Below are positions 1-9,434 of a stretch of 64,000 nucleotides of DNA, piece by piece. The stretch covers positions 40,001 through 104,000 of the forward strand of contig CABZDW010000002.1 in assembly GCA_902524545.1 (NCBI GenBank), given 5' to 3'. A program made the position numbers and the translations under genes. The notes beneath the pieces were generated by a model. That model saw only the letters and a list, made by a program, of their open reading frames with translations. It made no database searches and was not told the origin of the DNA. The stretch is from an uncultured Pelagibacteraceae bacterium (GTDB taxonomy: Bacteria; Pseudomonadota; Alphaproteobacteria; Pelagibacterales; Pelagibacteraceae). Every line of letters starts with the position of its first letter. Positions within the stretch are counted from its first letter, which is position 1.

Positions 1-795
1 AGTTTAAAAACTTTAGATGTTCAAATCACAGAAAGATGTTCTTTAAAATGTAAAGATTGTTCAAATCTAATGCAATATTATACGAAACCTCAAAATGCTG
101 AAATGGAAGATCTTTTTTTATCATTAGATAAAATTATGAGTGTTATAGACTCAATTGATGAATTTAGAGTGCTTGGTGGAGATCCGTTTATGAATAAAGA
201 GATGTATAAAGTCATTAATAAATTAGACGCTTATAACTCTGGCGCTAGGATTGCTATCTATACTAATGGCCAAATTATTCCTAAGGGAGAAAATTTAGAA
301 TGTCTCAGAAAGAAAAATGTAATTTTGGAAATTTCTAATTATGGGAATATAAGCAGGAATCACGATAAGATAGTAAAATTATGTGAAGATGAAAAGATTG
401 CTTATTCTACATTTAAACTTGAGAAGTGGGATGACTGTGGTCGAATTATGCCATTTTCAAATAAATCTGAAAAAGAGTTGAAACATTTGTTCAGTAATTG
501 TTGCAATAGCGACTTAATTTCCTTGCTTGATGGCAATCTTTACAGATGCCCATTTTCTGCAAATGGAACTCACCTTGGTGCAATTCCAAAAAATCCAGAT
601 GACACTGTAAATTTACTTAATAAAGATTTATCTAAAGAGGAATTAAAAAAAGAAATTTTTAATTTATATTTTAATAAAGATTATTTAACAGCTTGTTCGT
701 ATTGCAATGGAAGAGATTATTCCTCAAAACATGTTCCTGTGGCTGCTCAAACAAGAGAAGTAATGAACTTTGTTAAAGTAAATAAGATTAATTAA
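1..795 (+). CDS. Radical SAM enzyme with SPASM-like C-terminus (5' end outside window)
   Basis: The frame is open from the first base, so the N-terminus lies upstream of the window. The first visible residues carry the radical SAM iron-sulfur motif CxxxCxxC (Cys 13, 17 and 20 of the visible peptide). A glycine-rich patch (LGGDPFMNKEM) follows, and a Cys-rich C-terminal part (NCCNSD, YRCPFS, CSYCNG) resembles the SPASM/twitch region that binds extra clusters. The family cleaves SAM to start radical chemistry on sugars, peptides or other substrates. Six bases downstream a glycosyltransferase begins, so a sugar-modifying role is likely, but the substrate cannot be read from sequence. Confidence 0.85.
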   Translation, partial: SLKTLDVQITERCSLKCKDCSNLMQYYTKPQNAEMEDLFLSLDKIMSVIDSIDEFRVLGGDPFMNKEMYKVINKLDAYNSGARIAIYTNGQIIPKGENLECLRKKNVILEISNYGNISRNHDKIVKLCEDEKIAYSTFKLEKWDDCGRIMPFSNKSEKELKHLFSNCCNSDLISLLDGNLYRCPFSANGTHLGAIPKNPDDTVNLLNKDLSKEELKKEIFNLYFNKDYLTACSYCNGRDYSSKHVPVAAQTREVMNFVKVNKIN

Positions 796-801
796 TCGCA
801 A

Positions 802-1995
802 TTGTTTTTTTCAATAATCATTCCGTTTAGAGATACCATTAAAAATTTAAACAACTGTTTGTATAGTATTAAAAATCAAAATTTTTATAATTATGAGGTA
901 TATGTAATTGATGATGGAAGTGGCATTGATTTAAAAAGATATTTTCTAAAGAAATATAAAAAAACCAAATTAATTGTGAATAAATTTAATAGAGGGGTTT
1001 CATACTCTCGGAATAAAGGAATAATTAAATCAAAAGGAAAATATATAGTATTTATTGATAGTGACGATTTACTATCAGAAAATTTTTTGTCAAATGCTTA
1101 TCAAAAATTGAAACACAACAATTGTGATTTCTTATATATAGATTCAAAAAATTTTAAAACAAATAAGGTTAATTTTAATTTTATTGATCAACAAAATAAA
1201 AATGATTTTTTTTTAAAAAAAATTACGAATTTTGAGCGTTTTAAAATTCATTCTTGGAATTATATTATCAAATCAAATATCGTTAAAAAAAATCTTTTTT
1301 TAAATAATCTGAAATTTTATGAGGATCAGGTTTTTATAAGTAATATTTTACTCAAAAAATATAAGTCTATATGTTTGAAAAATACTTATATAATTAGGAA
1401 TAATGAAAATCCTAATTCACTAGGAAGATCTGTAGGAGCTGATGTTATAAATACATCAATTTTTTGTTTAAAATATTTTGAGTCTTTAAAGTGTAAATCA
1501 AAGATAGACAAGAATTTTATTAAAAGCAGAATAAATTTTTATTTAAAAGAAATTTTAAAAAATTTATTTTATCTAAATGATACTCAAACCAAAGAAATTA
1601 AACTTAAATTATTTAAAATTCTCAATCAAAAAAAATACAAATTACATTTAGAGAAAAAATTTAATATGATAAAAAATTATAAACAGAGAATTTTAAATGA
1701 TAATTCAAAATATGCTGTCATTTATTGTTTTGGACAGTTGGGAAGAATAGTATTTAATTTTATTCGTCGTAAATACAAAAAATTGTACATAATTGATAAC
1801 AACCCCTCATTTAACAAGAGGATTATCCAAAACCAAATAATTTATTGCCATAAAGATTTCATAAAAAGAATTAAAATTAAACAAAAATTTACTTTATACG
1901 TTTGCCATGAAAATTTAAAAATGCAGAGTAATATAATCCAAAAATTTAATAGCAAAGAAAATAATCTTGATAGTATGAAATTTAATTTTTTCTAG
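802..1995 (+). CDS. Family 2 glycosyltransferase with extra C-terminal domain
   Basis: The start is TTG; an ATG does not occur before the conserved N-terminal strand FFSIIIPFRD. Residues 3-115 form a GT-A fold with the nucleotide-sugar motif IDSDD at about 85-89. The C-terminal part (about 305-390) has a glycine motif in YCFGQLGRIV and the strand IIDNNP, resembling the small Rossmann-like domain appended to some surface-polysaccharide enzymes. It probably transfers a sugar to a lipid-linked glycan on the cytoplasmic face of the membrane. Donor and acceptor are unknown. Confidence 0.8.
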   Translation: MFFSIIIPFRDTIKNLNNCLYSIKNQNFYNYEVYVIDDGSGIDLKRYFLKKYKKTKLIVNKFNRGVSYSRNKGIIKSKGKYIVFIDSDDLLSENFLSNAYQKLKHNNCDFLYIDSKNFKTNKVNFNFIDQQNKNDFFLKKITNFERFKIHSWNYIIKSNIVKKNLFLNNLKFYEDQVFISNILLKKYKSICLKNTYIIRNNENPNSLGRSVGADVINTSIFCLKYFESLKCKSKIDKNFIKSRINFYLKEILKNLFYLNDTQTKEIKLKLFKILNQKKYKLHLEKKFNMIKNYKQRILNDNSKYAVIYCFGQLGRIVFNFIRRKYKKLYIIDNNPSFNKRIIQNQIIYCHKDFIKRIKIKQKFTLYVCHENLKMQSNIIQKFNSKENNLDSMKFNFF

Positions 1996-2008
1996 TATAA
2001 GTTTATAA

Positions 2009-3019
2009 ATGTTTAACAATAAGAATATATTAGTTACAGGTGGAACAGGATCTTTTGGTCAAGAATTTGTAAAATACATATTAAAAAGTTATAAACCAAA
2101 AAAAATAATTATTTTCAGCAGAGATGAGCTCAAGCAGTCCCAAATGTCTCAATTAATTCACATAAAAAAGAACTACAATAGAGTGAGATTTTTTATTGGA
2201 GATATAAGAAGTAAACAAAGGCTTGTAACTGCTTTCTCAAATAAAATCGATTATATTGTTCATGCAGCTGCCTTAAAACAGGTACCTTCTTGCGAATATA
2301 ATCCTTATGAAACAATTCAAACAAATGTGCTAGGCGCTCAAAATATTATTGAAGCTAGTATTGAGACCGGAGTTAAAAGTGTTATCGCTTTAAGTACAGA
2401 TAAGGCATCTTCACCAATTAATCTATATGGAGCAACTAAGCTTGCCTCGGATAAACTTTTTATTGCAGGAAATAATATTTCAAAAAATACTAAATTCTCA
2501 ATCGTAAGATATGGAAATGTTTTTGGGAGCAGAGGTTCAGTAGTTCCATTCTTTTTAGAAAACAAAAATAAAGGAGTGTTACCTATTACACATAAGGATA
2601 TGACTCGGTTTAATATATCACTGATAGATGGTGTAAAATTCGTAATTGAGTCATTTAAAAAGATGTTTGGTGGAGAGATATTTGTACCTAAACTTTATTC
2701 TTATAATATTCTAGATGTAGCTAAAGCAGTAGGTCCAGGCTGTAAGTTAAAGATGATAGGAATTAGACCTGGTGAAAAACTTCATGAGGAGATGATTTCC
2801 ATTTCGGAGTCAATAAATACTGTTGAGGGAAATAATTGGTATGCAATATTACCAAAATCTGAGTTTGTAAAATGGAAGGAGAAAAATTTTTTAAAAAAAA
2901 ATATTTGTAAAAAAATTAAAAAACCTTTTTCATATAATAGTTTTGAAAATAAAAAATATTTAAAGACGACTGATTTAAAAATTCTAATAAAAAAATTTAT
3001 TTCTGATAATGAACATTAG
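2009..3019 (+). CDS. pseB: UDP-N-acetylglucosamine 4,6-dehydratase (inverting), PseB type
   Basis: An extended short-chain dehydrogenase of normal family length (336 aa). The NAD(P) motif GGTGSFG is at residues 11-17, and the family's catalytic pattern STDKASSP has Thr130, Asp131 and Lys132 with Tyr140/Lys144 as the YxxxK pair. PseB converts UDP-GlcNAc to the 4-keto-6-deoxy-L-arabino sugar, the first step to pseudaminic acid; FlaA1-type relatives use the same reaction for other 6-deoxy amino sugars. Its end overlaps the next gene, a PseC-type aminotransferase, by 11 bp, which supports the pathway call. Confidence 0.93.
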   Translation: MFNNKNILVTGGTGSFGQEFVKYILKSYKPKKIIIFSRDELKQSQMSQLIHIKKNYNRVRFFIGDIRSKQRLVTAFSNKIDYIVHAAALKQVPSCEYNPYETIQTNVLGAQNIIEASIETGVKSVIALSTDKASSPINLYGATKLASDKLFIAGNNISKNTKFSIVRYGNVFGSRGSVVPFFLENKNKGVLPITHKDMTRFNISLIDGVKFVIESFKKMFGGEIFVPKLYSYNILDVAKAVGPGCKLKMIGIRPGEKLHEEMISISESINTVEGNNWYAILPKSEFVKWKEKNFLKKNICKKIKKPFSYNSFENKKYLKTTDLKILIKKFISDNEH

Positions 3020-4166
3020 TTACGGTAAACAATCTATAAGTTCGAATGATATAAGATCTGTAGTAAAAGTTTTAAAGAGTGACTTTTTAACTACAGGTCC
3101 TAAAATATTAGATTTCGAAAATAAACTTAAAAAATTTATGGGCTCTAAATTTTGCATCACTGTTTCAAACGGTACCGCAGCACTTCATTTGGTTGGGTTG
3201 GTTGAGAAATGGGGCAAAGATGATTTAATTTTGACCACTCCAATATCTTTTTTAGCATCGGCGAACTGTGCAATGTACAATAATGCTAAAATAGATTTTA
3301 TCGATATTGATGAAGATACATATACATTAAATGTTAAAAAATTAGAAAAAAAATTAAAAGTAAAGAAAAATGTAAAAGCTGTTATAGCAGTAGATTATGC
3401 GGGACATCCATGTAATTGGAAAAAATTAAAAGCATTATCAAAAAAATATAACTTTAAGTTGATCAATGACAATTGTCATGCAATTGGAGCAAAATATTTT
3501 AATAGGTATGATTATGCCATAAAATATGCTGATTATGTTACCCATAGTTATCATCCTGTAAAAAATATTACAACTGGTGAAGGCGGGGCAATTTTTACAA
3601 ATATTAAAAAAAGTAATGAAAAACTTAAAATTCTTAGGAATCACGGAATGCTAAGAAATAAAAATATGATTAATTATACAATAAATGAAATAGGTTATAA
3701 CTATAGATTAACAGATATTCAGTGTGCACTAGGAATAAGTCAACTCGCAAGGTTAAAGTCTTTTATCAAAAAAAGAAGAATTATTGCAGCAAAATATGAC
3801 AATTTTTTTAAAAAATATAATTTTGTTAAAATTCCAAAGGAAAAAAAATCTTGTACTCATTCTTATCATTTGTATCCACTACAAATCAATTTTAAGAAAT
3901 TAAGTATTGATAAAAAAAAATTAATTTCAATATTCAGAAAGAATAACATTTTTTTACAAGTTCATTACTTTCCTATTCATTTACAACCATATTTTAAAAA
4001 AAAATTTAAATTTCAAGTTGGTGATTGTATAGTTGCGGAAAATTTTTATAAAAATGAAATTTCATTACCAATTTATCCTGATTTGAGATCAAAAGATCAG
4101 AACAAAATAATAGGGATTTTCAAAAAAATTTTTAAAAAACACTCAATAATAAATGATGAAATCTAA
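3009..4166 (+). CDS. pseC: PLP aminotransferase, PseC type (UDP-4-keto-6-deoxy sugar C4 transaminase)
   Basis: A DegT/DnrJ/EryC1-type sugar aminotransferase of 385 aa. The N-terminal segment (YGKQSI, FLTTGPK) is typical of PseC, the PLP region includes NGTAALH (55-61), and the Schiff-base lysine is probably Lys185 in SYHPVKNITTGEGG. It should transfer an amino group from glutamate to C4 of the PseB product. It overlaps pseB by 11 bp and the following fusion gene by 14 bp, so the three are translated as one unit. Confidence 0.92.
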   Translation: MNISYGKQSISSNDIRSVVKVLKSDFLTTGPKILDFENKLKKFMGSKFCITVSNGTAALHLVGLVEKWGKDDLILTTPISFLASANCAMYNNAKIDFIDIDEDTYTLNVKKLEKKLKVKKNVKAVIAVDYAGHPCNWKKLKALSKKYNFKLINDNCHAIGAKYFNRYDYAIKYADYVTHSYHPVKNITTGEGGAIFTNIKKSNEKLKILRNHGMLRNKNMINYTINEIGYNYRLTDIQCALGISQLARLKSFIKKRRIIAAKYDNFFKKYNFVKIPKEKKSCTHSYHLYPLQINFKKLSIDKKKLISIFRKNNIFLQVHYFPIHLQPYFKKKFKFQVGDCIVAENFYKNEISLPIYPDLRSKDQNKIIGIFKKIFKKHSIINDEI

Positions 4167-6168
4167 AAATATTCATATCATCGTTCAGGCAAGATCTGAG
4201 TCCACCAGAATGAAGAATAAGCTATTTAGAAAAATTAAAAATAAATCGATAGTGAAAATTATTTATGAAAGGCTTGCTAGAGTAAAATTAGCTGATAAAA
4301 TTATTTTTGCTATACCAAAAAACAAATTTAATGCGAATTTAAAAAAATTAATAAAATCTGCTGGAGTAAAATATATTTTTGAAGGTAATAACGAAAATGT
4401 ATTATCAAGATATTTTGATACCGCAAAACACTTTAAATCAGATATAATTATAAGAGTTACTGCTGATTGTCCTTTTTTAGATCCTAAAATAATAAATGAG
4501 ATGTTAAAACTTTTTTTGAAAAGTAAAATAGACTACTTGAGTAACGTTTTAAAGCCAACATTTCCTGATGGGTATGATGTTGAAATTTTCAATTTTAAAA
4601 GTCTTAGATTTGCAAATCTAAAGGCAAAAAAAAAAATTCACAAAGAACATGTAACCCCTTTTTTAATAAGCAATAAAAAAATCAAAAAACAAAATTATGC
4701 GCATGAAAAAAACCTATCATTTCTCAGACTAACACTTGATGAGGAAATTGATTTGATACAACTAAGAAAGGTATTTAATTACTTTAATTCTAATACTTTC
4801 GGAATTGATCAAATTGTGAAACTTAATATTATTAAACCAGAAATTTTTAAAATAAACTCATCTCTTGGGCGAAATGAGGGTAGAAAATTAAGTAAAGGAA
4901 AAAAAATTTGGAGGAGAGCAAAAAATATTTTCCCGAATGGAAACATGTTTCTTTCAAAAAATCCATCTAGATTTTTCGATTTAAATTCTTGGCCAGTTTA
5001 TTTTGAAAAAACTAAAGGCTGCAGTATTTGGGATTTAGATGGAAAAAAATATAACGATTTTTCCTACATGGGGGTTGGTACAAACATTTTAGGTTATAAT
5101 AACTCTTATGTAGACTCGAAAGTAATCTCAACAGTAAATAAAGGCAATTCATCAAGTTTAAATTGTTCAGAAGAAGTTTATTTAGCAGAAAAATTAATTG
5201 ATTTACATCCTTGGTCTGAAATGGCTTTTTTTGCTCGTACGGGAGGAGAAGCAAACGCAATAGCTGTTAGATTGGCAAGAGCTTCATTAAATAGTGATAA
5301 ATATAAAGTTGCGGTATGTGGATATCATGGCTGGCATGACTGGTATCTGTCTTCGAATCTAAATAATAAAAATAGTTTAGATACTCATTTATCGCCAGAT
5401 CTAAAAATTGCAGGAGTTCCTTCATCACTTAAGAATACTGTTTATAGTTTTAATTACAACGACTATGAGAGTTTAGTGAAGATTATTAATAATGATCCAA
5501 AAGTGGGAATCATAAAAATGGAAGTAGAACGAGAGAAAAAACCAAAGAATAATTTTCTTAAAAGAGTTAGAGAGCTAGCAAATAGAAAAGGCATAGTATT
5601 AATTTTTGATGAATGTACCTCTGGTTTTAGAGAAAATTTTGGAGGAATACACCTTAATTATAAAGTGTACCCTGACCTCGCAATGTTTGGTAAGTCTCTT
5701 GGAAATGGGTATGCAATAACTTCTGTGATAGGTAAAAAACAAATTATGAGTTCAGCTAAAAAAACTTTTTTAAGTAGCACATTCTGGAGTGAAAGAATTG
5801 GACCAACAGCAGGTATTGCAACACTTCAAGAGATGGAAAAAAGAAAATCTTGGAGAGATATTTCATTAAAAGGAAAATATATAAAAAAAAAAATCAGCCA
5901 AATTGCCAAAAATAATAAGGTGGGCTTAGAAATTTATGGATTAGATGCTTTAGTATCTTTTAAATTCAAACATTACAACGAGATTTATAAACAATTTCTC
6001 ATTAGAGAAATGCTAAAAAAAAATATATTAGCTACGAATTCTTTATATGTGTCTATAGCCCATAATAAAAAGTTAATAGACAAGTATTTAGACAATATAA
6101 ATGATGTTTTTTATAAAATCAGCAATTTAGAATTTGATAAGATTAGAAAAATCTTAAGTATTAATTAA
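4153..6168 (+). CDS. Fusion: SpsF/PseF-type cytidylyltransferase + class III (GSA-type) aminotransferase
   Basis: Two enzymes in one chain of 671 aa. Residues 6-235 are a SpsF-like nucleotidyltransferase (IIVQARSESTRM at the NTP site, VTADCPFLDP acidic loop), a family that makes CMP-activated nonulosonates. Residues 245-671 are a glutamate-1-semialdehyde-aminomutase-like aminotransferase: ARTGGEANAIA (361-371), YHGWHDW (391-397), FDECTSGFRE (485-494), and PLP lysine Lys514 in FGKSLGNGY. No stop or frameshift separates them. It follows pseC directly, and an aldo-keto reductase follows 16 bp later. The exact product is unknown; the aminotransferase and reductase suggest side-chain remodelling of a Pse-like sugar. 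Confidence 0.88.
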   Translation: MMKSKNIHIIVQARSESTRMKNKLFRKIKNKSIVKIIYERLARVKLADKIIFAIPKNKFNANLKKLIKSAGVKYIFEGNNENVLSRYFDTAKHFKSDIIIRVTADCPFLDPKIINEMLKLFLKSKIDYLSNVLKPTFPDGYDVEIFNFKSLRFANLKAKKKIHKEHVTPFLISNKKIKKQNYAHEKNLSFLRLTLDEEIDLIQLRKVFNYFNSNTFGIDQIVKLNIIKPEIFKINSSLGRNEGRKLSKGKKIWRRAKNIFPNGNMFLSKNPSRFFDLNSWPVYFEKTKGCSIWDLDGKKYNDFSYMGVGTNILGYNNSYVDSKVISTVNKGNSSSLNCSEEVYLAEKLIDLHPWSEMAFFARTGGEANAIAVRLARASLNSDKYKVAVCGYHGWHDWYLSSNLNNKNSLDTHLSPDLKIAGVPSSLKNTVYSFNYNDYESLVKIINNDPKVGIIKMEVEREKKPKNNFLKRVRELANRKGIVLIFDECTSGFRENFGGIHLNYKVYPDLAMFGKSLGNGYAITSVIGKKQIMSSAKKTFLSSTFWSERIGPTAGIATLQEMEKRKSWRDISLKGKYIKKKISQIAKNNKVGLEIYGLDALVSFKFKHYNEIYKQFLIREMLKKNILATNSLYVSIAHNKKLIDKYLDNINDVFYKISNLEFDKIRKILSIN

Positions 6169-6184
6169 AAAGATATTCATCTAA

Positions 6185-7042
6185 ATGGTAAATAAATTAA
6201 TTATAGGTACGGCAAATTTTGGAGTACGATATGGTTATAAAAAGCATAAGATCAATAAAAAGGAATTAAATAAAATAATTAAGTTTTGTAAAAAGAATAA
6301 AATAAATTCATTTGATACGGCATCTAGCTATAAAAATTCTGAAACCACTCTAGGAAAATATAATCTGAAAGGTAAATTTATTTATTCAAAGATACCAAAA
6401 ATACCACATGATATTATAAATATTGAATTGTGGATTTTCAAAAAATTCCTTAAATCTCTTAGGAGTTTGGGTTTAAAAAAAATTGAAGGTATATATATAC
6501 ATCATCAAGAAGATCTATTAAGTAAGAGAAGTTTGATAATTTATCAAACATTACTTAAATTAAAAAAATTAGGGTATGTAAAAAAAATAGGGGTTTCTAT
6601 CTATGATATTAAGAAGTTAAACAGAATAATAAATTTATATAATATTGATATGGTTCAAATTCCAATAAATATATTAGACAGAAGATTTTTAAATAGACGC
6701 TTAATAAATCTTATAACAAAGAAAAAAATTGAGCTAAACGCTAGGTCCATTTTTCTACAGGGTATCTTGTTAAAAAAAAGGGAAAATTTAAATAAAAAAT
6801 TCATCGATCTAGATAATAAAACTTTTAAAAATTGGTATTCCTGGATTACGGAAAACAATATTAGTCAATTAGATGCTTGTATTTCTTTCATTAAAAGCAT
6901 AAAAATTGTCTCAAATATTATTATTGGTATTAATAATCTTGAACAATTAGAAATGATATTTGAATCTCTAAAAAAAAATAAAAAGTACCCAAAATATATT
7001 TTTTCAAAAAAAAATAAATTAATTGATATTAGAAAATGGTAA
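6185..7042 (+). CDS. Aldo/keto reductase family protein
   Basis: A TIM-barrel aldo-keto reductase of 285 aa. The catalytic tetrad is visible: Asp44 (FDTAS), Tyr49 (SYKNSE), Lys69 (YSKIP) and His106 (IYIHHQED). The N-terminal LIIGTANFGVRYG is typical of members found in nonulosonate and spore-coat polysaccharide loci. It likely uses NAD(P)H to reduce a keto-sugar intermediate. It sits between the cytidylyltransferase/aminotransferase fusion and a deacetylase that it overlaps by 7 bp. The substrate is inferred only from the neighbours. Confidence 0.88.
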   Translation: MVNKLIIGTANFGVRYGYKKHKINKKELNKIIKFCKKNKINSFDTASSYKNSETTLGKYNLKGKFIYSKIPKIPHDIINIELWIFKKFLKSLRSLGLKKIEGIYIHHQEDLLSKRSLIIYQTLLKLKKLGYVKKIGVSIYDIKKLNRIINLYNIDMVQIPINILDRRFLNRRLINLITKKKIELNARSIFLQGILLKKRENLNKKFIDLDNKTFKNWYSWITENNISQLDACISFIKSIKIVSNIIIGINNLEQLEMIFESLKKNKKYPKYIFSKKNKLIDIRKW

Positions 7043-7980
7043 ATTTAAAACAATGTAATATAGCTGTAATTGCTTATCATTATATAAGACCTATAAAAAA
7101 ATCCAAATACAAGAATTTAAAAGGAATGGAGATTGTTGAATTTAGAAAACAATTAGATTTTTTTAAAAAAAATTACAATATTTTGAATTTTGAGGATTTT
7201 AATGAAATAATAAATAATAAAACAAATTTCCCCAAAAAACCTTCTGTTCTATTAACTTTTGATGATGGATATAGTGATCATTATAATTATGTTTTTCCAG
7301 AACTGATTAAAAAAAAAATTAAAGGAATTTTTTATCCACCAACAATGGTAATTGAAAATAAATTAATCTTAGATGTCAACAAGCTTCATTTTATTCTTGC
7401 CAAAGAAAAAAATAGAGATTTAATTATTAGAGAAATAAAAAACATTTATAAAAAAAGATATAAAAAAGAGATAAATTTTAATCAATTGAAATTTAAAAAT
7501 CTAAAGTCAAGATTTGATGATAAAAAAACAACACTTATCAAAAGAACTTTGCAATATGTTTTTCCGCAAAGACAAAGAGAGTTTATATTAAAAAAGCTAT
7601 TTAATAAAGTTATGAACATAGATGAAAAAGAGTTTTCTAAAGAAATATATTTAAGTAGAAATGATGTTTCTGAAATGTATAAGAATGGAATGTCATTTGG
7701 AATTCATGGAGAAAATCATTTCTGGTGGGAACATCTTCCAATTCATAAGCAAGAAAAAGAGCTACGAAATCCAATTAATTATTTTAAAAAATTAAATGTA
7801 GGTGTATCAAATATATCAGTGTGTTATCCTAATGGATCATATAATAAAAGCACTTTAAAGATTCTTAAAAAATTAAATATAAGTTTTGCGCTTACAACTC
7901 AAAAAGGGCCAATAAATAAAAAAAATGTAAGTTTAAAATACCAATTACCGAGATACGATGTTAATGATACTTTACAGTAA
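7036..7980 (+). CDS. Polysaccharide deacetylase (NodB-homology, CE4) family protein
   Basis: The CE4 motif 1 TFDDGY is at residues 74-79 (Asp76 and Asp77 as base and metal ligand). The metal-binding HxxxH appears as HGENH, followed by WWEHLP, and a later CYPNGSYN resembles the motif RxPxG/Y region. The protein is 314 aa with no signal peptide, so a cytoplasmic role on an activated or lipid-linked sugar is likelier than cell-wall work. It probably removes an acetyl group from an N-acetylated sugar in this locus. Confidence 0.85.
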   Translation: MVNLKQCNIAVIAYHYIRPIKKSKYKNLKGMEIVEFRKQLDFFKKNYNILNFEDFNEIINNKTNFPKKPSVLLTFDDGYSDHYNYVFPELIKKKIKGIFYPPTMVIENKLILDVNKLHFILAKEKNRDLIIREIKNIYKKRYKKEINFNQLKFKNLKSRFDDKKTTLIKRTLQYVFPQRQREFILKKLFNKVMNIDEKEFSKEIYLSRNDVSEMYKNGMSFGIHGENHFWWEHLPIHKQEKELRNPINYFKKLNVGVSNISVCYPNGSYNKSTLKILKKLNISFALTTQKGPINKKNVSLKYQLPRYDVNDTLQ

Positions 7981-8000
7981 TATTAATTAGGTTTTTAACT

Positions 8001-8867
8001 ATGAATAAAATTTCAGATTTATTTTTTAATCAAGGTTGCCTTTTAAATTTTAAAATAGAAAATATAAAAAAGGTAAATTTTTTAAAAATTAAAGAAATTT
8101 TTAAATCAAAAGGTATTATAATTTTTAGAAATATTAACCTAGATAAGAATAATCTGATAAACTTTACTGATAATTTCTCATATACATACGCAAATGATGC
8201 CACAAGAAGATCCAAAAGATTTGGATCTGATTTTATAAGGAACGTTGATAGTGGAAATCAAAAAATTGATTTACATAGTGAAGCAAGCTTTTCGCCATCT
8301 TGCCCAGAAATTATTTGGTTTTACTGTGTAAAACCTGCTAAAAAAAGTGGAAAAACTCTTCTTTGTGATGGAGTATCATTATGGAATTCTCTTAACCTAG
8401 AAACTAAAAATTTTTTTTTATCAAATCAAATTTCTTATAAGTTAAAAATTCCCTACTTAGAAAAAAAATTAAACAAATCAAGGAAAAAGTGGTATTTGCC
8501 ATACGAAGGAATTAGTAATTGCTTTGTAAATTTTAAAACAGGTGAAATCGAGATTGATTATAATAAGTATGCTGTGCACAAAACAATCATGCCAACAAGA
8601 AATTTAGCATTCGCAAATCATTTATTCATAAGTCTAAAAAGTGAACCACAATTAATTCAAAGAACATTAAAAAACAAAAAAAGAATACCAGAAAAATTTT
8701 TAAAAGAGATAAATTTTAAAGCAGAAAAAAATACACTTAGAATCATGTTAAAGAAAAATGATCTTGTAATGATAGATAATCATCGATTTATGCATGGAAG
8801 AGAAAAGATATTAAACAAAGAAAAAAGAGATATCATTAATGTGCAAACACTAAGTTCAAACATTTAA
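8001..8867 (+). CDS. TauD/TfdA-family Fe(II)/2-oxoglutarate dioxygenase
   Basis: A non-heme iron oxygenase. The facial triad is visible as His92-Ser-Glu94 (DLHSEASF; Glu in place of the usual Asp, as in many members of the family) and the distal HGR at about 265-267. Downstream arginines are suitable for 2-oxoglutarate binding. Length 288 aa is normal. Members hydroxylate or oxidatively cleave small molecules. Inside a nonulosonate gene run it may hydroxylate a sugar or its acyl substituent; alternatively it is a scavenging enzyme that was picked up by the island. Confidence 0.82.
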   Translation: MNKISDLFFNQGCLLNFKIENIKKVNFLKIKEIFKSKGIIIFRNINLDKNNLINFTDNFSYTYANDATRRSKRFGSDFIRNVDSGNQKIDLHSEASFSPSCPEIIWFYCVKPAKKSGKTLLCDGVSLWNSLNLETKNFFLSNQISYKLKIPYLEKKLNKSRKKWYLPYEGISNCFVNFKTGEIEIDYNKYAVHKTIMPTRNLAFANHLFISLKSEPQLIQRTLKNKKRIPEKFLKEINFKAEKNTLRIMLKKNDLVMIDNHRFMHGREKILNKEKRDIINVQTLSSNI

Positions 8868-9434
8868 ATGAAATATGATATTTTTTTAAAAGGTAAAATA
8901 GTAGATTTAATTTGTATAGATAATAATGTAATTAATAATTCATCTTGGTACAAATGGTTTAATGATAAAAATCTGACGAAATTTACTAAACAAGGATATT
9001 TTCCAAACACACTAGCAAATCAAAAAAAATATTTTAAGGAAAATATCCTATCAAAAAAGAGAGTTCAGTTAGGAGTCATAAATAAAAAAAAGGTATTAAT
9101 TGGTATGTTAGCTTTATATGAAATAAATTATTTCGATAGAACTTGTTCAATCGCGTCTATTTTTTCAAAAAAATACAAACAAATGAATTCATTATTATTT
9201 TTTAAAGAAGCTCAGTCTCTAATGATTGAACATGCTTTTAAAAAAATAAATTTAAGAAGAATAGAGGCCGCAGCAAATGATAAAAATTTACTAGAGATTA
9301 ATAAAAGATTATTTGGATTTAAACTTGAGGGAGTTCAAAGAGAAAAGGATTATATAGAGGGAAATTATACGGATAGATTTATTTTAGGACTTCTCAGAAA
9401 AGATTGGAAACCTCTAAAGAATGAGAAAAAATAA
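8868..9434 (+). CDS. GNAT-family N-acetyltransferase (RimJ/RimL or PseH-like)
   Basis: 188 aa that look like a single GNAT domain. The late part is diagnostic: NLRRIEAAANDKNLLEINKR, then LFGFKLEGVQREKDYIEG and a final LGLLRKDW, the pattern shared by RimJ/RimL-type and PseH-type enzymes. PseH acetylates the C4 amino group made by PseC, and the position close to pseBC suits that role. The classical acetyl-CoA pyrophosphate loop is poorly conserved, so a different acyl donor is possible. It starts directly after the dioxygenase stop and overlaps the next gene by 14 bp. Confidence 0.75.
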   Translation: MKYDIFLKGKIVDLICIDNNVINNSSWYKWFNDKNLTKFTKQGYFPNTLANQKKYFKENILSKKRVQLGVINKKKVLIGMLALYEINYFDRTCSIASIFSKKYKQMNSLLFFKEAQSLMIEHAFKKINLRRIEAAANDKNLLEINKRLFGFKLEGVQREKDYIEGNYTDRFILGLLRKDWKPLKNEKK

